NCBI RefSeq assembly: GCF_000315915.1
Contig: NC_020186.1
Location: 1,488,001 to 1,552,000 of the forward strand
Direction: 5' to 3'
Length of the DNA stretch: 64,000 bases
DNA from: Henningerozyma blattae CBS 6284
Taxonomy: Eukaryota > Ascomycota > Saccharomycetes > Saccharomycetales > Saccharomycetaceae
Shown: one piece after another, positions 38,025 through 48,110 of the stretch
Numbering within the stretch: the stretch's first letter is position 1
How the letters are laid out: each line of letters starts with the position of its first letter
Notes under the pieces: generated by a model
The model's input: only the letters and a program-made list of their open reading frames with translations
The model's database searches: none
Told to the model about the DNA's origin: nothing
Position numbers and translations under genes: made by a program

Positions 38025-39347
38025 CTATTTCTGATGACGCAATAGATGATGCTGTTGTTCATGCTTTTCAAATGCAGGTATATTAAATTTATCAGTATAT
38101 TTTTGACCTGGTAAAATAGGTATGACTTCCAATATACTTTTAATTTGTTCTTCCGGTGGTGCATCGTTTGGAATGTACTTGTAAATATAGAAATCTAAAT
38201 CTTTACCAGGTTTCGATTTTACAAATATCCTTGGTTGAAACTCCACACCATCTTCCAACCTTTTTTTTGCTAAATTTCTTTGATATTCTTCAATTTTGAA
38301 TTTTTCTTCAGTAGCTGTTTCTTGATCACTATTAGCTAGAGCTTGAACCACTTCTTTCCATAATTTCCTGGATTCATATTCATCTTGTTCTTTAAGAGGG
38401 TGGACTTTTGGTTTCAAGGGTTTATCAGTATGAGTAGAATAGAATACATTTTTCTTGGCATTCTTTGCCCTTAAATCTTTGATATACATCACATCATTCC
38501 ATTTCCCAGATATCTCGAATAGCTCGGCCCCTTTATTGTCTTTAACTTTGCCTAAGATAGCATCGTATGTTCCTGAAACAAACCCTTTTGTTTTGAATTC
38601 TATATCAGCAGAATATTTAGAACTCGTGACAATCATATGATCACCCATTTCTATCTTCATCTTCCCAAAAAGAATTCCCCTCACATATATGTTTGGTTCT
38701 GAGAAAGTATATTTTTCAGGCTTACCATTAGAATCTTTGATATCCAAATAGCTTAGCACAGTTAACCCCTCCATCATAGCTGCCGAGGAATTCCCCAAGA
38801 ATTTCGATTTTGGTATAACTACCCCATCTAATCTGATATGAGATTCTGGGATCATATAGAAATATGAAGATTCAGGTGGATGATGACTTGTCTGTTCTGC
38901 AATATAAAACGCTTGTTGTTTATTAGGTAAATCCCAATAACAAGTGAATAATTCACCCAAGACAGGGTTTAAAGGCTTTTTCACTGCTTTGGGAGCAATA
39001 TGCCAACCCGCTAAATACCATTTCAATGTTTTGACAAATCTTGTCAATTGATCAGTTTCTTTATGAGCCTCAAGTAATAAATTGGGGAATTGCAATTGAT
39101 TGGTGACTCTTTCTAACATTGATTTCTTCTCCAAGATAAAAGTTGGTAATGTCACTCTTGTTAGATCAGACCCGGGTCTCAATTGCGATATGATGTTTAA
39201 TATGATGCTTTGACCCTTTTCATCGTGCTCGTCTATATCATCTGAATCTATAAACCCACCAGACTCATCCATGGAACTGGTGTTGGAATGTTTTGTAGTG
39301 ATTGGATTATGACTTTTGGATACCTGTGATGATGCAGCGGCAACCAT
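38025..39347 (-). CDS. OSH6/OSH7: Oxysterol-binding protein homologue Osh6/Osh7 (phosphatidylserine/PI4P exchanger)
   Basis: A short ORP of 440 residues that exchanges phosphatidylserine and PI4P between ER and plasma membrane. The ORD begins after a short Ser-rich tail with GQSIILNIISQLRPGSDLTRVTLPTFILE, the lid and PS-binding strand, and carries the ORP signature EQTSHHPPESSY near 147, plus NPVLGELFTCYW before it and the C-terminal LARKRLEDG-like segment (NLAKKRLEDGVEFQPRIF) and YIYKYIPNDAPPEE. No PH or ankyrin domain is present, as in Osh6/7. The two are WGD duplicates: QCR10 on one side matches OSH7, VPS1 on the other matches OSH6, so the neighbours do not separate them. Confidence 0.95.
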   Translation of the reverse strand: MVAAASSQVSKSHNPITTKHSNTSSMDESGGFIDSDDIDEHDEKGQSIILNIISQLRPGSDLTRVTLPTFILEKKSMLERVTNQLQFPNLLLEAHKETDQLTRFVKTLKWYLAGWHIAPKAVKKPLNPVLGELFTCYWDLPNKQQAFYIAEQTSHHPPESSYFYMIPESHIRLDGVVIPKSKFLGNSSAAMMEGLTVLSYLDIKDSNGKPEKYTFSEPNIYVRGILFGKMKIEMGDHMIVTSSKYSADIEFKTKGFVSGTYDAILGKVKDNKGAELFEISGKWNDVMYIKDLRAKNAKKNVFYSTHTDKPLKPKVHPLKEQDEYESRKLWKEVVQALANSDQETATEEKFKIEEYQRNLAKKRLEDGVEFQPRIFVKSKPGKDLDFYIYKYIPNDAPPEEQIKSILEVIPILPGQKYTDKFNIPAFEKHEQQHHLLRHQK

Positions 39348-40465
39348 TTTTTTATGCTTTTTTTTATTTATTTATGCTATCTGGGTTGTTGGTTTACAAA
39401 TATAAATGACGTTATTAAACTTACTTGCTTAAATTTCACTTTACTGCACTTTACTTTAAACTTTTTTTTCTTTTTATTTTTTTTTTGATTTAAATGCTCG
39501 AGATATTACAAAGTTAAATTCAGACTCAAATTTCAAGCAAGATACGATAATTATCCGGCAAATGCGGATTGGCTAATGCCCAATCATAAACTAATACAAA
39601 TTCTAAAGTTAATATTGATACCCATGTTTGTTTGATAAGAAACATCAGCTTCTATCACCTATATCGCTAATACTATATTACCAATATGCTATTGTATCTA
39701 CTTTGGTTTTGCCAGTAATTTCCCCTTTGCCGGGAAACCATCCCTCGTCCTGAAACATTCTGGATTAATCATAAACCACCCCCTTTTTTTTCTTTTTTTT
39801 CTGGTTTTCTTCTATTTTTCTTTTTCTCTTTTTTTTTTCTTTTTTCATCATTTTCAATTTTTTCGGAGAACACCATTAGGGGTTTACCGTAAACAGGGCT
39901 ACATTCTTTCAAGAATAGGGTTGATACAATTTAGCATGTGAAATTTAAATTCTGCATGTGATTGTTAGGGTTAAAGTAAAACCTAGGGGTGCACTTATCA
40001 CCAAATAGGGCATATCACGTGCTAAAAGAGCAAAAAAAAAGTGGCAAGCCGGGTAACGAGGCGCACGGTTTGATATTGAAAAAAAAAGGATTCTGGAATT
40101 CAGTAATGTTTTTATAACAGCCGGATCTGGATGCACGGCAAACACGCAGAAAATGGAGTATATAGAGTTTGGTCCGGGTTGCCTTTCTTGCAATTGAGGG
40201 AGCGTGTCGTGTCAAATCCTCTTAACTGACTCTATTTTCCGGTAAGCTTCTAGGATCAACTGTCACGTTCTGTTTGAAAAAAGAATAATAAAATAAAACA
40301 ACAACGACATTAGTTGTCTATTGCTTCATATTGTTTTAAAGATATCTTTCGTCGTGTAACGCTTCTTTTTTTAATTTTTTTACATATATATATTTTTCAT
40401 CGAGATTTCAAGAAACAATTATAAACATTTCCGCTTAAACTAAATCAATTTCTATCATAAGCATC
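39348..40465. promoter_or_regulatory. Divergent OSH/VPS1 promoter region
   Basis: About 1.1 kb between divergent genes. It holds T-rich tracts (39786-39850), an inverted pair of CCAAT boxes (GATTGG 39567-39572, CCAATC 39580-39585), which resembles a Hap-type site, and ATCACGTG at 40015-40022, an E-box/Cbf1-type site. No gene is seen. In S. cerevisiae PAP1 lies between VPS1 and OSH6; it is absent here. The AT content and spacing do not fit a point centromere. Confidence 0.45.
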
Positions 40466-42580
40466 ATGGATGAGACTTTAATCGCTACCATTAACAAATT
40501 ACAAGATGCTTTAGCACCATTAGGTGGTAGTAGCCAATCACCAATTGATTTACCCCAAATTACCGTTGTTGGGTCTCAATCTTCTGGTAAATCATCTGTT
40601 CTGGAAAATATTGTTGGGAGGGATTTCTTGCCAAGAGGTACTGGTATTGTCACAAGAAGACCTTTAGTTCTTCAATTAATCAATAGAAGAAAAAAAAAAG
40701 ATGCTTCTTCCAACAATGGGAATCAACAAGATGATTTGACAGAAAACCTATTGGATTTGAAAGTAGATGATTCAAAAGAGTCAGACAAGAGCAAGTCAAG
40801 CACAAAACATCAATCAGAAGATAACATGGAAGAATGGGGTGAATTTCTTCATTTACCAGATAGGAAGTTTTACAATTTTAATGATATTAGAAAAGAAATT
40901 GTCAGAGAAACTGAAAAAATTACTGGTCCTAACCAAGGGATCTCAGATTTACCTATTAATTTAAGAATATACTCTCCCTATGTCTTGACTTTGACTTTAG
41001 TCGATTTACCTGGGTTAACAAAAGTTCCTGTTGGGGATCAACCACAAGATATTGAAAGACAAATTAAACAAATGTTACTAAAATATATTAAAAAACCAAA
41101 TGCTATCATTTTATCGGTCAATGCCGCAAACCAAGATTTAGCAAATAGTGATGGGTTGAAATTGGCAAGAGAAGTTGATCCAGAAGGTACAAGAACTATT
41201 GGTGTTTTAACTAAAGTCGATTTAATGGATGAAGGTACCGATGTTATTGATATCTTGGCAGGAAGAGTCATTCCATTAAGATATGGTTATATTCCTGTTA
41301 TTAATAGAGGTCAAAAGGATATCGAAAATAATAAAACAATTAGAGATGCCTTGCAAGATGAAAAGCAATTCTTTGCTACTCATGCAGCATACAGTTCCAA
41401 ATCTCAATATTGTGGTACCCCATATTTGGCTAAAAAATTAAACTCAATCTTATTGCATCATATCAGACAAACATTACCAGATATTAAAGCTAAGATTGAA
41501 GCCACTTTAAAGAAATTCCAAAACGAATTGATTAGCTTAGGCCCTGATTCCATGGATTCTTCAAGTTCTATCGTTTTAAGTATGATTACCGATTTTTCTA
41601 ATGAATTTGCAGGGATCTTAGATGGTGAAGCTAAAGAATTGTCAAGTAATGAATTATCTGGTGGTGCAAGAATTTCGTTTGTTTTCCATGAAGTGTTTAA
41701 AAATGGCGTGGATTCCCTAGATCCATTCGACCAAATCAAAGATTCAGATATTAGAACCATCATGTATAATAGTTCCGGTTCCGCACCTTCTTTATTCGTT
41801 GGTACTGAAGCATTCGAAGTTTTAGTCAAACAACAAATTAGAAGATTTGAAGATCCTTCCATCCGTTTGGTTAATTTGATCTTTGATGAAATGGTTCGTA
41901 TGTTGAAACAAATTATTTCTCAAATCAAATATGGTAGATACCCAGCTCTAAGAGAAGCTATTTCATCTCAATTTATAGAATTCGTTAAAGATGCCATGCT
42001 TCCAACCATTGAATTCGTTAAAGATATCATTAAAGCTGAAGAAACTTATATTAACACTGCCCACCCAGATTTATTAAAAGGTTCTCAAGCTATGGCAATG
42101 GTGCAAGAAAAATTACATCCGACTCAAATATCTGTTGATCCAAAGACTGGGAAACCTTTACCAAAACAACCAGCTCAAACTCCTCCAGTGGATGAGAAAG
42201 GTGGGTTCTTTGGTGGGTTCTTCACTTCCAAAAACAAAAAGAAATTGGCTGCTTTAGAGGCTCCTCCACAAAACTTAAGAGCTACAGGGCATATGACTGA
42301 AAGAGAAACAATGGAAACTGAAGTTATCAAATTATTAATTGTAAGCTATTTCAGCATTGTTAAACGTACAATTGCCGATATAGTTCCTAAAGCTGTTATG
42401 TTGAAATTGATTCAAAGAAGTAGAAATGAAATTCAAAAAGTTTTATTAGAAAAACTTTATAGTAACACCGATTTAGATGAATTAACTAAAGAAAATGATA
42501 TGACTATTCAAAGAAGAAAAGAATGTAAATCAATGGTGGAAATATTGAGAAATGTAAGTCAAATCGTTTCCTCAGTTTAA
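40466..42580 (+). CDS. VPS1: Dynamin-like GTPase Vps1
   Basis: A dynamin-related GTPase for vacuolar sorting, endocytosis and peroxisome fission. The protein is 704 residues, the same as S. cerevisiae. The GTPase domain has the P-loop [18 protein letters not shown] (about 33-50), switch [20 protein letters not shown] (about 179) and TKVDLMDEG (about 248). The middle/stalk region follows, then a B-insert rich in Lys/Pro (about 540-590, [14 protein letters not shown]), then the GED ([20 protein letters not shown] ...). There is no PH or proline-rich domain, as for Vps1. In S. cerevisiae VPS1 is next to the chromosome XI centromere; no centromere-like element follows it here. Confidence 0.98.
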   Translation: MDETLIATINKLQDALAPLGGSSQSPIDLPQITVVGSQSSGKSSVLENIVGRDFLPRGTGIVTRRPLVLQLINRRKKKDASSNNGNQQDDLTENLLDLKVDDSKESDKSKSSTKHQSEDNMEEWGEFLHLPDRKFYNFNDIRKEIVRETEKITGPNQGISDLPINLRIYSPYVLTLTLVDLPGLTKVPVGDQPQDIERQIKQMLLKYIKKPNAIILSVNAANQDLANSDGLKLAREVDPEGTRTIGVLTKVDLMDEGTDVIDILAGRVIPLRYGYIPVINRGQKDIENNKTIRDALQDEKQFFATHAAYSSKSQYCGTPYLAKKLNSILLHHIRQTLPDIKAKIEATLKKFQNELISLGPDSMDSSSSIVLSMITDFSNEFAGILDGEAKELSSNELSGGARISFVFHEVFKNGVDSLDPFDQIKDSDIRTIMYNSSGSAPSLFVGTEAFEVLVKQQIRRFEDPSIRLVNLIFDEMVRMLKQIISQIKYGRYPALREAISSQFIEFVKDAMLPTIEFVKDIIKAEETYINTAHPDLLKGSQAMAMVQEKLHPTQISVDPKTGKPLPKQPAQTPPVDEKGGFFGGFFTSKNKKKLAALEAPPQNLRATGHMTERETMETEVIKLLIVSYFSIVKRTIADIVPKAVMLKLIQRSRNEIQKVLLEKLYSNTDLDELTKENDMTIQRRKECKSMVEILRNVSQIVSSV

Positions 42581-42978
42581 TCTATTTAGCTTTCTACTCG
42601 TAGCTTTATATTTAGCCCTCTCACTTATGTATTCGTCCTAATATTGTATAAAAAGCATACACATCTAACTCTTACTCAAAGAGTATATATACACATATGC
42701 ATCTCTAACTAAGCTTATTAAAAAGGTATGTGATTGTACGATCTCTTTTATTGTTTAGGCTAGGGCTTTTTATGTTGATAGCCTAGACGTAGGCCGATTT
42801 TGATTTTGAAAAATTTAGACTAAGCTCATCGATTTCCTGAAAAAAAAAATAAAAATATAATATTATGTTATTTTGTTAAACTGTTTAAAAATAAAAACAC
42901 TTTAGAGCTTAAACAAGATACTAGAACCTCTACCATAAAAAACTACAATATTATATTAATATAATTTATTTTTATCTA
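42581..42978. promoter_or_regulatory. UTP30 promoter with RRPE and PAC motifs
   Basis: RRPE-like TGAAAAATTT at 42807-42816 and PAC-like CTCATCG (reverse of CGATGAG) at 42825-42831 lie about 150 bases before the UTP30 ATG, adjacent to each other. This pairing is the hallmark of yeast ribosome-biogenesis promoters (Stb3, and Dot6/Tod6). The rest is VPS1 3' sequence. Confidence 0.65.
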
Positions 42979-43848
42979 ATGTCTTCACCTTTAAACTTAT
43001 CAAAGGATACCAATACTGCCAAAGCTTTAGATTCCTTACTATATCATTGCCAGAATGACAAAGCTTTAGAAAATGATAAATTTATAAATTTAAATATTAA
43101 TACATTTAAAATAATTCGTCATAGAAGTAATAACATAAAGTTTGAATATAATAACATACCAAGAATTATCCCTTTGACTTCCTGCAAGTTACAAGACTAC
43201 AAAGAATTAGAGATATTATTAATATTAAACGATCCAATCGCTACAAATAAGAATTTAATTTTATCTGACAACTCAACTTCCGATATTTTTAAAGATATCG
43301 TTAGTTTAAAACGGTTTAGAAGATATGTTAGTGGTTCACATAAATATTTGAAAAATTACGATATCATTATGACAGATTATAGATTACATCATACAGTCGT
43401 AGACATATTAAAAAAATCCAGTAGAAAAAGCTCAAGCTCAATTTTACCATATTTAATTAGACTTTCAAAAAATGCTAAGTCGGAAAGTCTTAAAGTGAAT
43501 GAAACAGTTGATTTAAAATATTTAAAAGCACAAGTTAAAAATATTTGCAAGAATACCTCATTTGTCACAAATTCCCATAATTGTTTAAGTATTAAAATTG
43601 GTGTAATTCATAGTACATCAAGAGAAGAAATATTATCTAATATTGATGATATTGTCAAATTTTTAAGTGTAAAACCAAAAAAAGCTAGAGGCACAAACCA
43701 AACGATAAATCCAAATGCTGGTATTATTCCTCTCACTAATATAAACTCCATTTGCTTGAAGACAGCAAATAGTATTAGTTTACCGATTTATAAGAATTTA
43801 AAAACACCAGAAACTGAGAAAGAAGATTTTTCAGATATTAAATTGTAA
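42979..43848 (+). CDS. UTP30: U3-containing 90S pre-ribosome (SSU processome) protein Utp30
   Basis: A ribosomal L1-fold protein found with the small-subunit processome in the nucleolus. The protein is 289 residues, against about 274 in S. cerevisiae. It is colinear with Utp30: NNIPRIIPLTSCKL, SDIFKDIVSLKRFRRY, YDIIMTDYRLHHTVVDIL, LPYLIRLSK, VKNICKNTSFVTNSHNCLSIKIGVI and the identical C-terminal EDFSDIKL-type end. A Lys/Arg/Asn-rich loop around 233-250 is the main difference. Start: ATG at 42979. The upstream RRPE/PAC pair supports the ribosome-biogenesis role. UTP30 next to RPB4 joins two S. cerevisiae tracks (chromosomes XI and X). Confidence 0.95.
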   Translation: MSSPLNLSKDTNTAKALDSLLYHCQNDKALENDKFINLNINTFKIIRHRSNNIKFEYNNIPRIIPLTSCKLQDYKELEILLILNDPIATNKNLILSDNSTSDIFKDIVSLKRFRRYVSGSHKYLKNYDIIMTDYRLHHTVVDILKKSSRKSSSSILPYLIRLSKNAKSESLKVNETVDLKYLKAQVKNICKNTSFVTNSHNCLSIKIGVIHSTSREEILSNIDDIVKFLSVKPKKARGTNQTINPNAGIIPLTNINSICLKTANSISLPIYKNLKTPETEKEDFSDIKL

Positions 43849-44082
43849 TTTGCCCATTAGATAGATATTTTTCTGTCATGTACTTTAATCGTCATATAAA
43901 ATAACAATAAATTATAGATACATGCCTTTATAATAAATTAGTTGCAATCTAAATATACAATGAATATATATGACATGTTATAAAATAACAAAATAGGTGC
44001 GTACTAATAAATTAGATTGAATATTTGATAGATAATGTATTTAAGAATTGCCTTATTTTTCTTTTCTATTTTGTGGAATAAA

Positions 44083-44709
44083 CTAATACAAAGTTTCCAA
44101 ATTGGATAATTCTTTCAATATTCTTTCTAATTCATCGTCTGAAATTTTATTATTCAAACTTGGTATCAGCGTTTTTGCTTCATCTGCTGAATCACAAGCC
44201 AACGATCCTAGTTGTGCAATTTCAAAGGGATGAAGTTCTGTACTCTTTAATAATTGAATAACTGCACCAACAGTTTCTTGGTCTCTAAATCTGGAGAAAT
44301 TAGTCAAGTATTCCATTGTATTTTTTAAATCTTTATTATTATCACCTGTGGTAATTTCTAAAAGAGTATCTAGGGATTCCAATTCCTTTTCTCTTGTTTC
44401 TGTATGCATTAACTCATCATCTCCATCATCATCTAATAATTCTTCATTAGTTCCATTGCTTTTATTTATTAGATTTTTTTGTTCTAATTGAGCTCTCTTA
44501 AATGCCTTTTTACGTTCAATTAATGCTTCTTTAATCAATAACCTTGTTTCACTTAAATTCAAAGCAATCAGTTCTTCTTCTTCACCTTGATGATTGATTT
44601 GATGTAATTGAAATTCTGGACCTAATTGTAAGGTTGCTGCATTTTCTTCTTCTTCAACTTTTTTTAATCTTCTCTTACCAGTAGAAAATGCGGATATGGA
44701 AATATTCAT
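44083..44709 (-). CDS. RPB4: RNA polymerase II subunit Rpb4
   Basis: The Rpb4 stalk subunit, which pairs with Rpb7 on Pol II and also shuttles to the cytoplasm in mRNA decay. The protein is 208 residues, slightly shorter than S. cerevisiae (221) because the charged, poorly conserved linker around 72-105 is shorter. The N-terminal block (KKVEEEENAATLQLGPEFQL, HQGEEEELIALNLSE) and the C-terminal HRDC-like domain (LKNTMEYLTNFSRFRDQE ... DDELERILKELSNLETLY) are almost the same as in baker's yeast. Start: ATG at 44709. It is divergent from YAK1, as in S. cerevisiae. Confidence 0.98.
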   Translation of the reverse strand: MNISISAFSTGKRRLKKVEEEENAATLQLGPEFQLHQINHQGEEEELIALNLSETRLLIKEALIERKKAFKRAQLEQKNLINKSNGTNEELLDDDGDDELMHTETREKELESLDTLLEITTGDNNKDLKNTMEYLTNFSRFRDQETVGAVIQLLKSTELHPFEIAQLGSLACDSADEAKTLIPSLNNKISDDELERILKELSNLETLY

Positions 44710-47700
44710 ATTTGAATTCTTATATATGTATAGTAAAATGTGGGAGTTAAAGTAACAAATAATTAATTATAGATATATTAATTACTAAATGCAAAAAAAG
44801 TATGTTGTTGAATAACCAGAATTTGAAATAAAAAAATATAAAAAAAGAACAAATAATTGGTTTCTTTGTTGATTAATTTTTAAAATTGATTGTTATAATA
44901 CACGACTCCAGTAAGAAATAGACACAAAAGTAAAAACGGTAAATAAAAAATATTTTTTTCAGTACAATTATAATCAATGATTTTGATCTGTGCCAACTTA
45001 AAATATTATGCAGATTTAAAATAATTAATTTGTATATTTTACTTATTTATTAAAATTTCATTAATTATTATTATTGACGAATTTTGAAATTTTGAATTTT
45101 TCAAAAAAGCCGACAGATGGTGTATCGTTCAATACGAAGAGCATTACCCGGATTTATCTATAACCAGATCTTCTGGCGGCTAATTTCTAAAGGCAAGTCT
45201 CATAATTAATAAACAAGAAATATTATGTAAATGTTTGTCACTGATTTGCAATTCATATCTAAGAAAAAAATAAGAAATAAAAGAAGAAGTTTTTTCTAAT
45301 ATATTTATAATATTGGTTGCGCCATTCAACTACAATACAACAACACAGAAATACTACAAAAAGACAATTTAAGGCAACCTTATTTTACATATTAAACAAT
45401 TAGAATTATAAGAAGGTATCATTAGTATGATGATAAATATATCCTTACAAACTCCTAGGTTGACCATGTACATTCTTCATTACGATTGTGATAACTGCCG
45501 ACCTCCCATATTTGGTTACTGCTACTGCTTATATCAAGAGTGGATTAGAATAGTATCATAAAATCAGCAAAAAGAAGTTAAAAAATATAATACAAATAGC
45601 TAACAGGAGTGTATTCCTTATTGGATAGAGAATATGTATTACTTAGAGGGTCCTAATTAATCTGTTCTGAACTCTATTAGTACACAAATGGCTCTTAAGC
45701 AAATTTAGACAAAAACTAATCGACATCCTCTACATACACCAAATATTTATTAGCTTTTTGCTCTATTTTCCTTGTGTGCCTGAAATTTATCCTAATGTAA
45801 AAATGAAATTAATACAACTCTTATTATAGGCAATAAGAGTTGTAGGTAATTATTATTTTTTTAATAACAGAAAAAAATAAAATATAAAATATTTGTGAAA
45901 GGCGACAATTCCACAGGTACAGACGAGAATACGCGTTGCTTCTTCAAGTAAGTTTAAGTACTAAATTAGACACAGGCAACAGAAAAAATAAATGGAAAAA
46001 GTATTGCCAAAAACAGCCGTAAATCAATTGGAATAACTTCCCCAAGAAATTTATGTAGTTATGCTAGGATTGATCCCGAGGAGTTCATGTTGACAAAATA
46101 AATAAATTAGTCCAATATCCTCGCACGCCTAGCAACACATCCAAGCTACAGCTTTCAATTCAACTTCATATCTTATCCACCGTTGCTACTAGGGGTTTTT
46201 CATTAGATTATGACAAATCATCCCCAGCTTATATTTCGTGAGTCGTCCTAAACACAGTCTTGAAATACATGTGGCTACCCTGAATGAGAGTACCCCACGG
46301 CTTCTATTCCATCTTTAGAGGTGGAGGCTTTTTAAATTTTTTTTTTTTTTTTTATAATAAACACTACAAACACAAAGAGAATGAGACGTGGGGGTATGAA
46401 TTGGCATGTGATCGGCAGAACTTTTCTTAAGGAAATGAGAAAAGAAATGGCTCAAATATTTTCCCGTCTCCAGCTCAGTCCGGGCAAACTATTATTTCGG
46501 AATGTGGAGTTGAATACAGAAACTAAATTTCAGTAGGCTCATGATTTAATAGTTACGTGTTCTTCATATTTACTCTGTTGCTTTCTGGGCCGACGGTGCT
46601 GGTGGGTGAAAAATTTTAATTCCTTTTTTGGTTCCAGTTGATTCGTTCTACACACTGCTGACAAAAGAAGAAGCCTTTCGCTAGCACTAGGTATGCAGAA
46701 TGAAATTTTACAACAGAAAAAGAAACGGACAACACGATAAGAATTCGAAGTGGACCCCCGTGGATATCAAATTGGATTTGGTGTTGTTTTTTTTAAAGAA
46801 AAGTGAAATTTCATCAATTTGTGGTCTATTCTTGTTTCGCGGGACGATGCTCAAGACTGTATTTGGTAGTTAGCTAATATTCATACTCATTATGGCGTTG
46901 TAGTCTCCTTGTTATGGATCGAAGAAAGACCCCTCCCTGCATGGACAACTTCCAAATTTTACCATTCAGTCTCTCAGTTGTATGACCAGAGAGGATTTTG
47001 GAGAAGCTTCCGATTATACTACCCCCGTTTCTTTGTAGTTTCTCCGTTAAGGATTCGATACGACAACTCTCAGAAGATTGTTAGGCCGCACTCTAAGTCG
47101 GCACTAATGTAATATTGTACAATTGTCAAGTAGTTCATGTTGTTAGTCGGTACACACTCTTAACAAACTTACAAACATTACCAAGCTGGTCAGAAAAAGC
47201 TTTAAGATAATTTAGTTCACTGTAAGAAGGATAAATAAAACGCCAGGAGGATTATTATAATAGGCGTACTTCGTAGCGCTATTTTATCTTGATATCCAGT
47301 AGTGGCTCTTTTTTATTATCATAAGTGTACTTTTGTTATTGTTTTTGCATTTCTCAAATTAACTTTTTATTGAGAGGACTTTGTCAGTTCCAAATATTAT
47401 TCTGTAAAGTATAATACATCCTTCTATTCCATTTTATTTATTTTGATTTTATTTTAAATATTGACCTCATTTTGAAATCATATTTACAACTAATCATTTT
47501 TTTCTCTTTCTTTATTTACTTCTTTCTTTTTTGAAAATCTCTAAGCTCCCTACATTATTTGTTTGTATTAATTTGCCTATCTCCTTCCTTAAAGATTAAT
47601 CATCTTCATTATTATAACAAAATTTTTAAGGATTTGCAATTGTAATATAAAAATAATCGTGGTTTTAACATTTTCTTTTGAATATTTTTTAATCCAACAG

Positions 47701-48110
47701 CAATTATTGAAGAAATAACAAACTAATAGCCTATTTTCTCTCTGCATACCACTAGAAATACATTTACTTTATACAAACAAAAAGAAAAATACTCTCATTA
47801 CATTAGTACATAGTGCTTCTCAATTGGTATCATTTTATACATTCGAGCTAAATTTGAAATACCATTTTCTATTACAATTGATCTGAAAAGGAAAAATTCA
47901 CCATTTGTATTATTTCCCTAGTTTAATTCAACCCATTTCATTTGATCTTTGTAATACCTTGAGATTATTTATTTCTCGACTACATTGTTAATCCTACCTA
48001 TCTGATTTTTTCCCCCTGCATTTTCCTTTAACGTTCTTATTTTTTTTTTTTTTCTATTCTTTTAGATCACATACGCTTAATCATCAACAAATATTAATAA
48101 ATCAATTTTA
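44710..48110. promoter_or_regulatory. 3.4-kb gene-free region between RPB4 and YAK1
   Basis: This is the longest gap in the window. No frame longer than about 70 codons is credible (the one at 46909-47112 shows no protein-like pattern). Composition is mixed: 45100-45200 and 46000-47100 are less AT-rich, and 47400-48100 is T/C-rich, like a long YAK1 5' leader. I looked for tRNA boxes, snoRNA C/D boxes and centromere elements and found none convincing. A CATGTGAT at about 46405 and a poly(T) run at 46338-46355 are isolated. It may hold a long regulatory region or an unrecognised non-coding RNA. Confidence 0.4.

Noticed and set aside
39862..40022. Possible point centromere: ATCACGTG with an upstream TTTTCGGAGA near VPS1
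   Set aside because: The interval is about 150 bases and not the very AT-rich 80-base CDEII, and the CDEIII core TTTCCGAAA with its flanks is missing. Other CDEI-like sites (36352, 46405, 55324, 59980) also lack the other elements.
46909..47112. 67-codon plus-strand frame in the YAK1 upstream gap
   Set aside because: No protein-like pattern, no neighbour support and no promoter or conserved motif that I can name.
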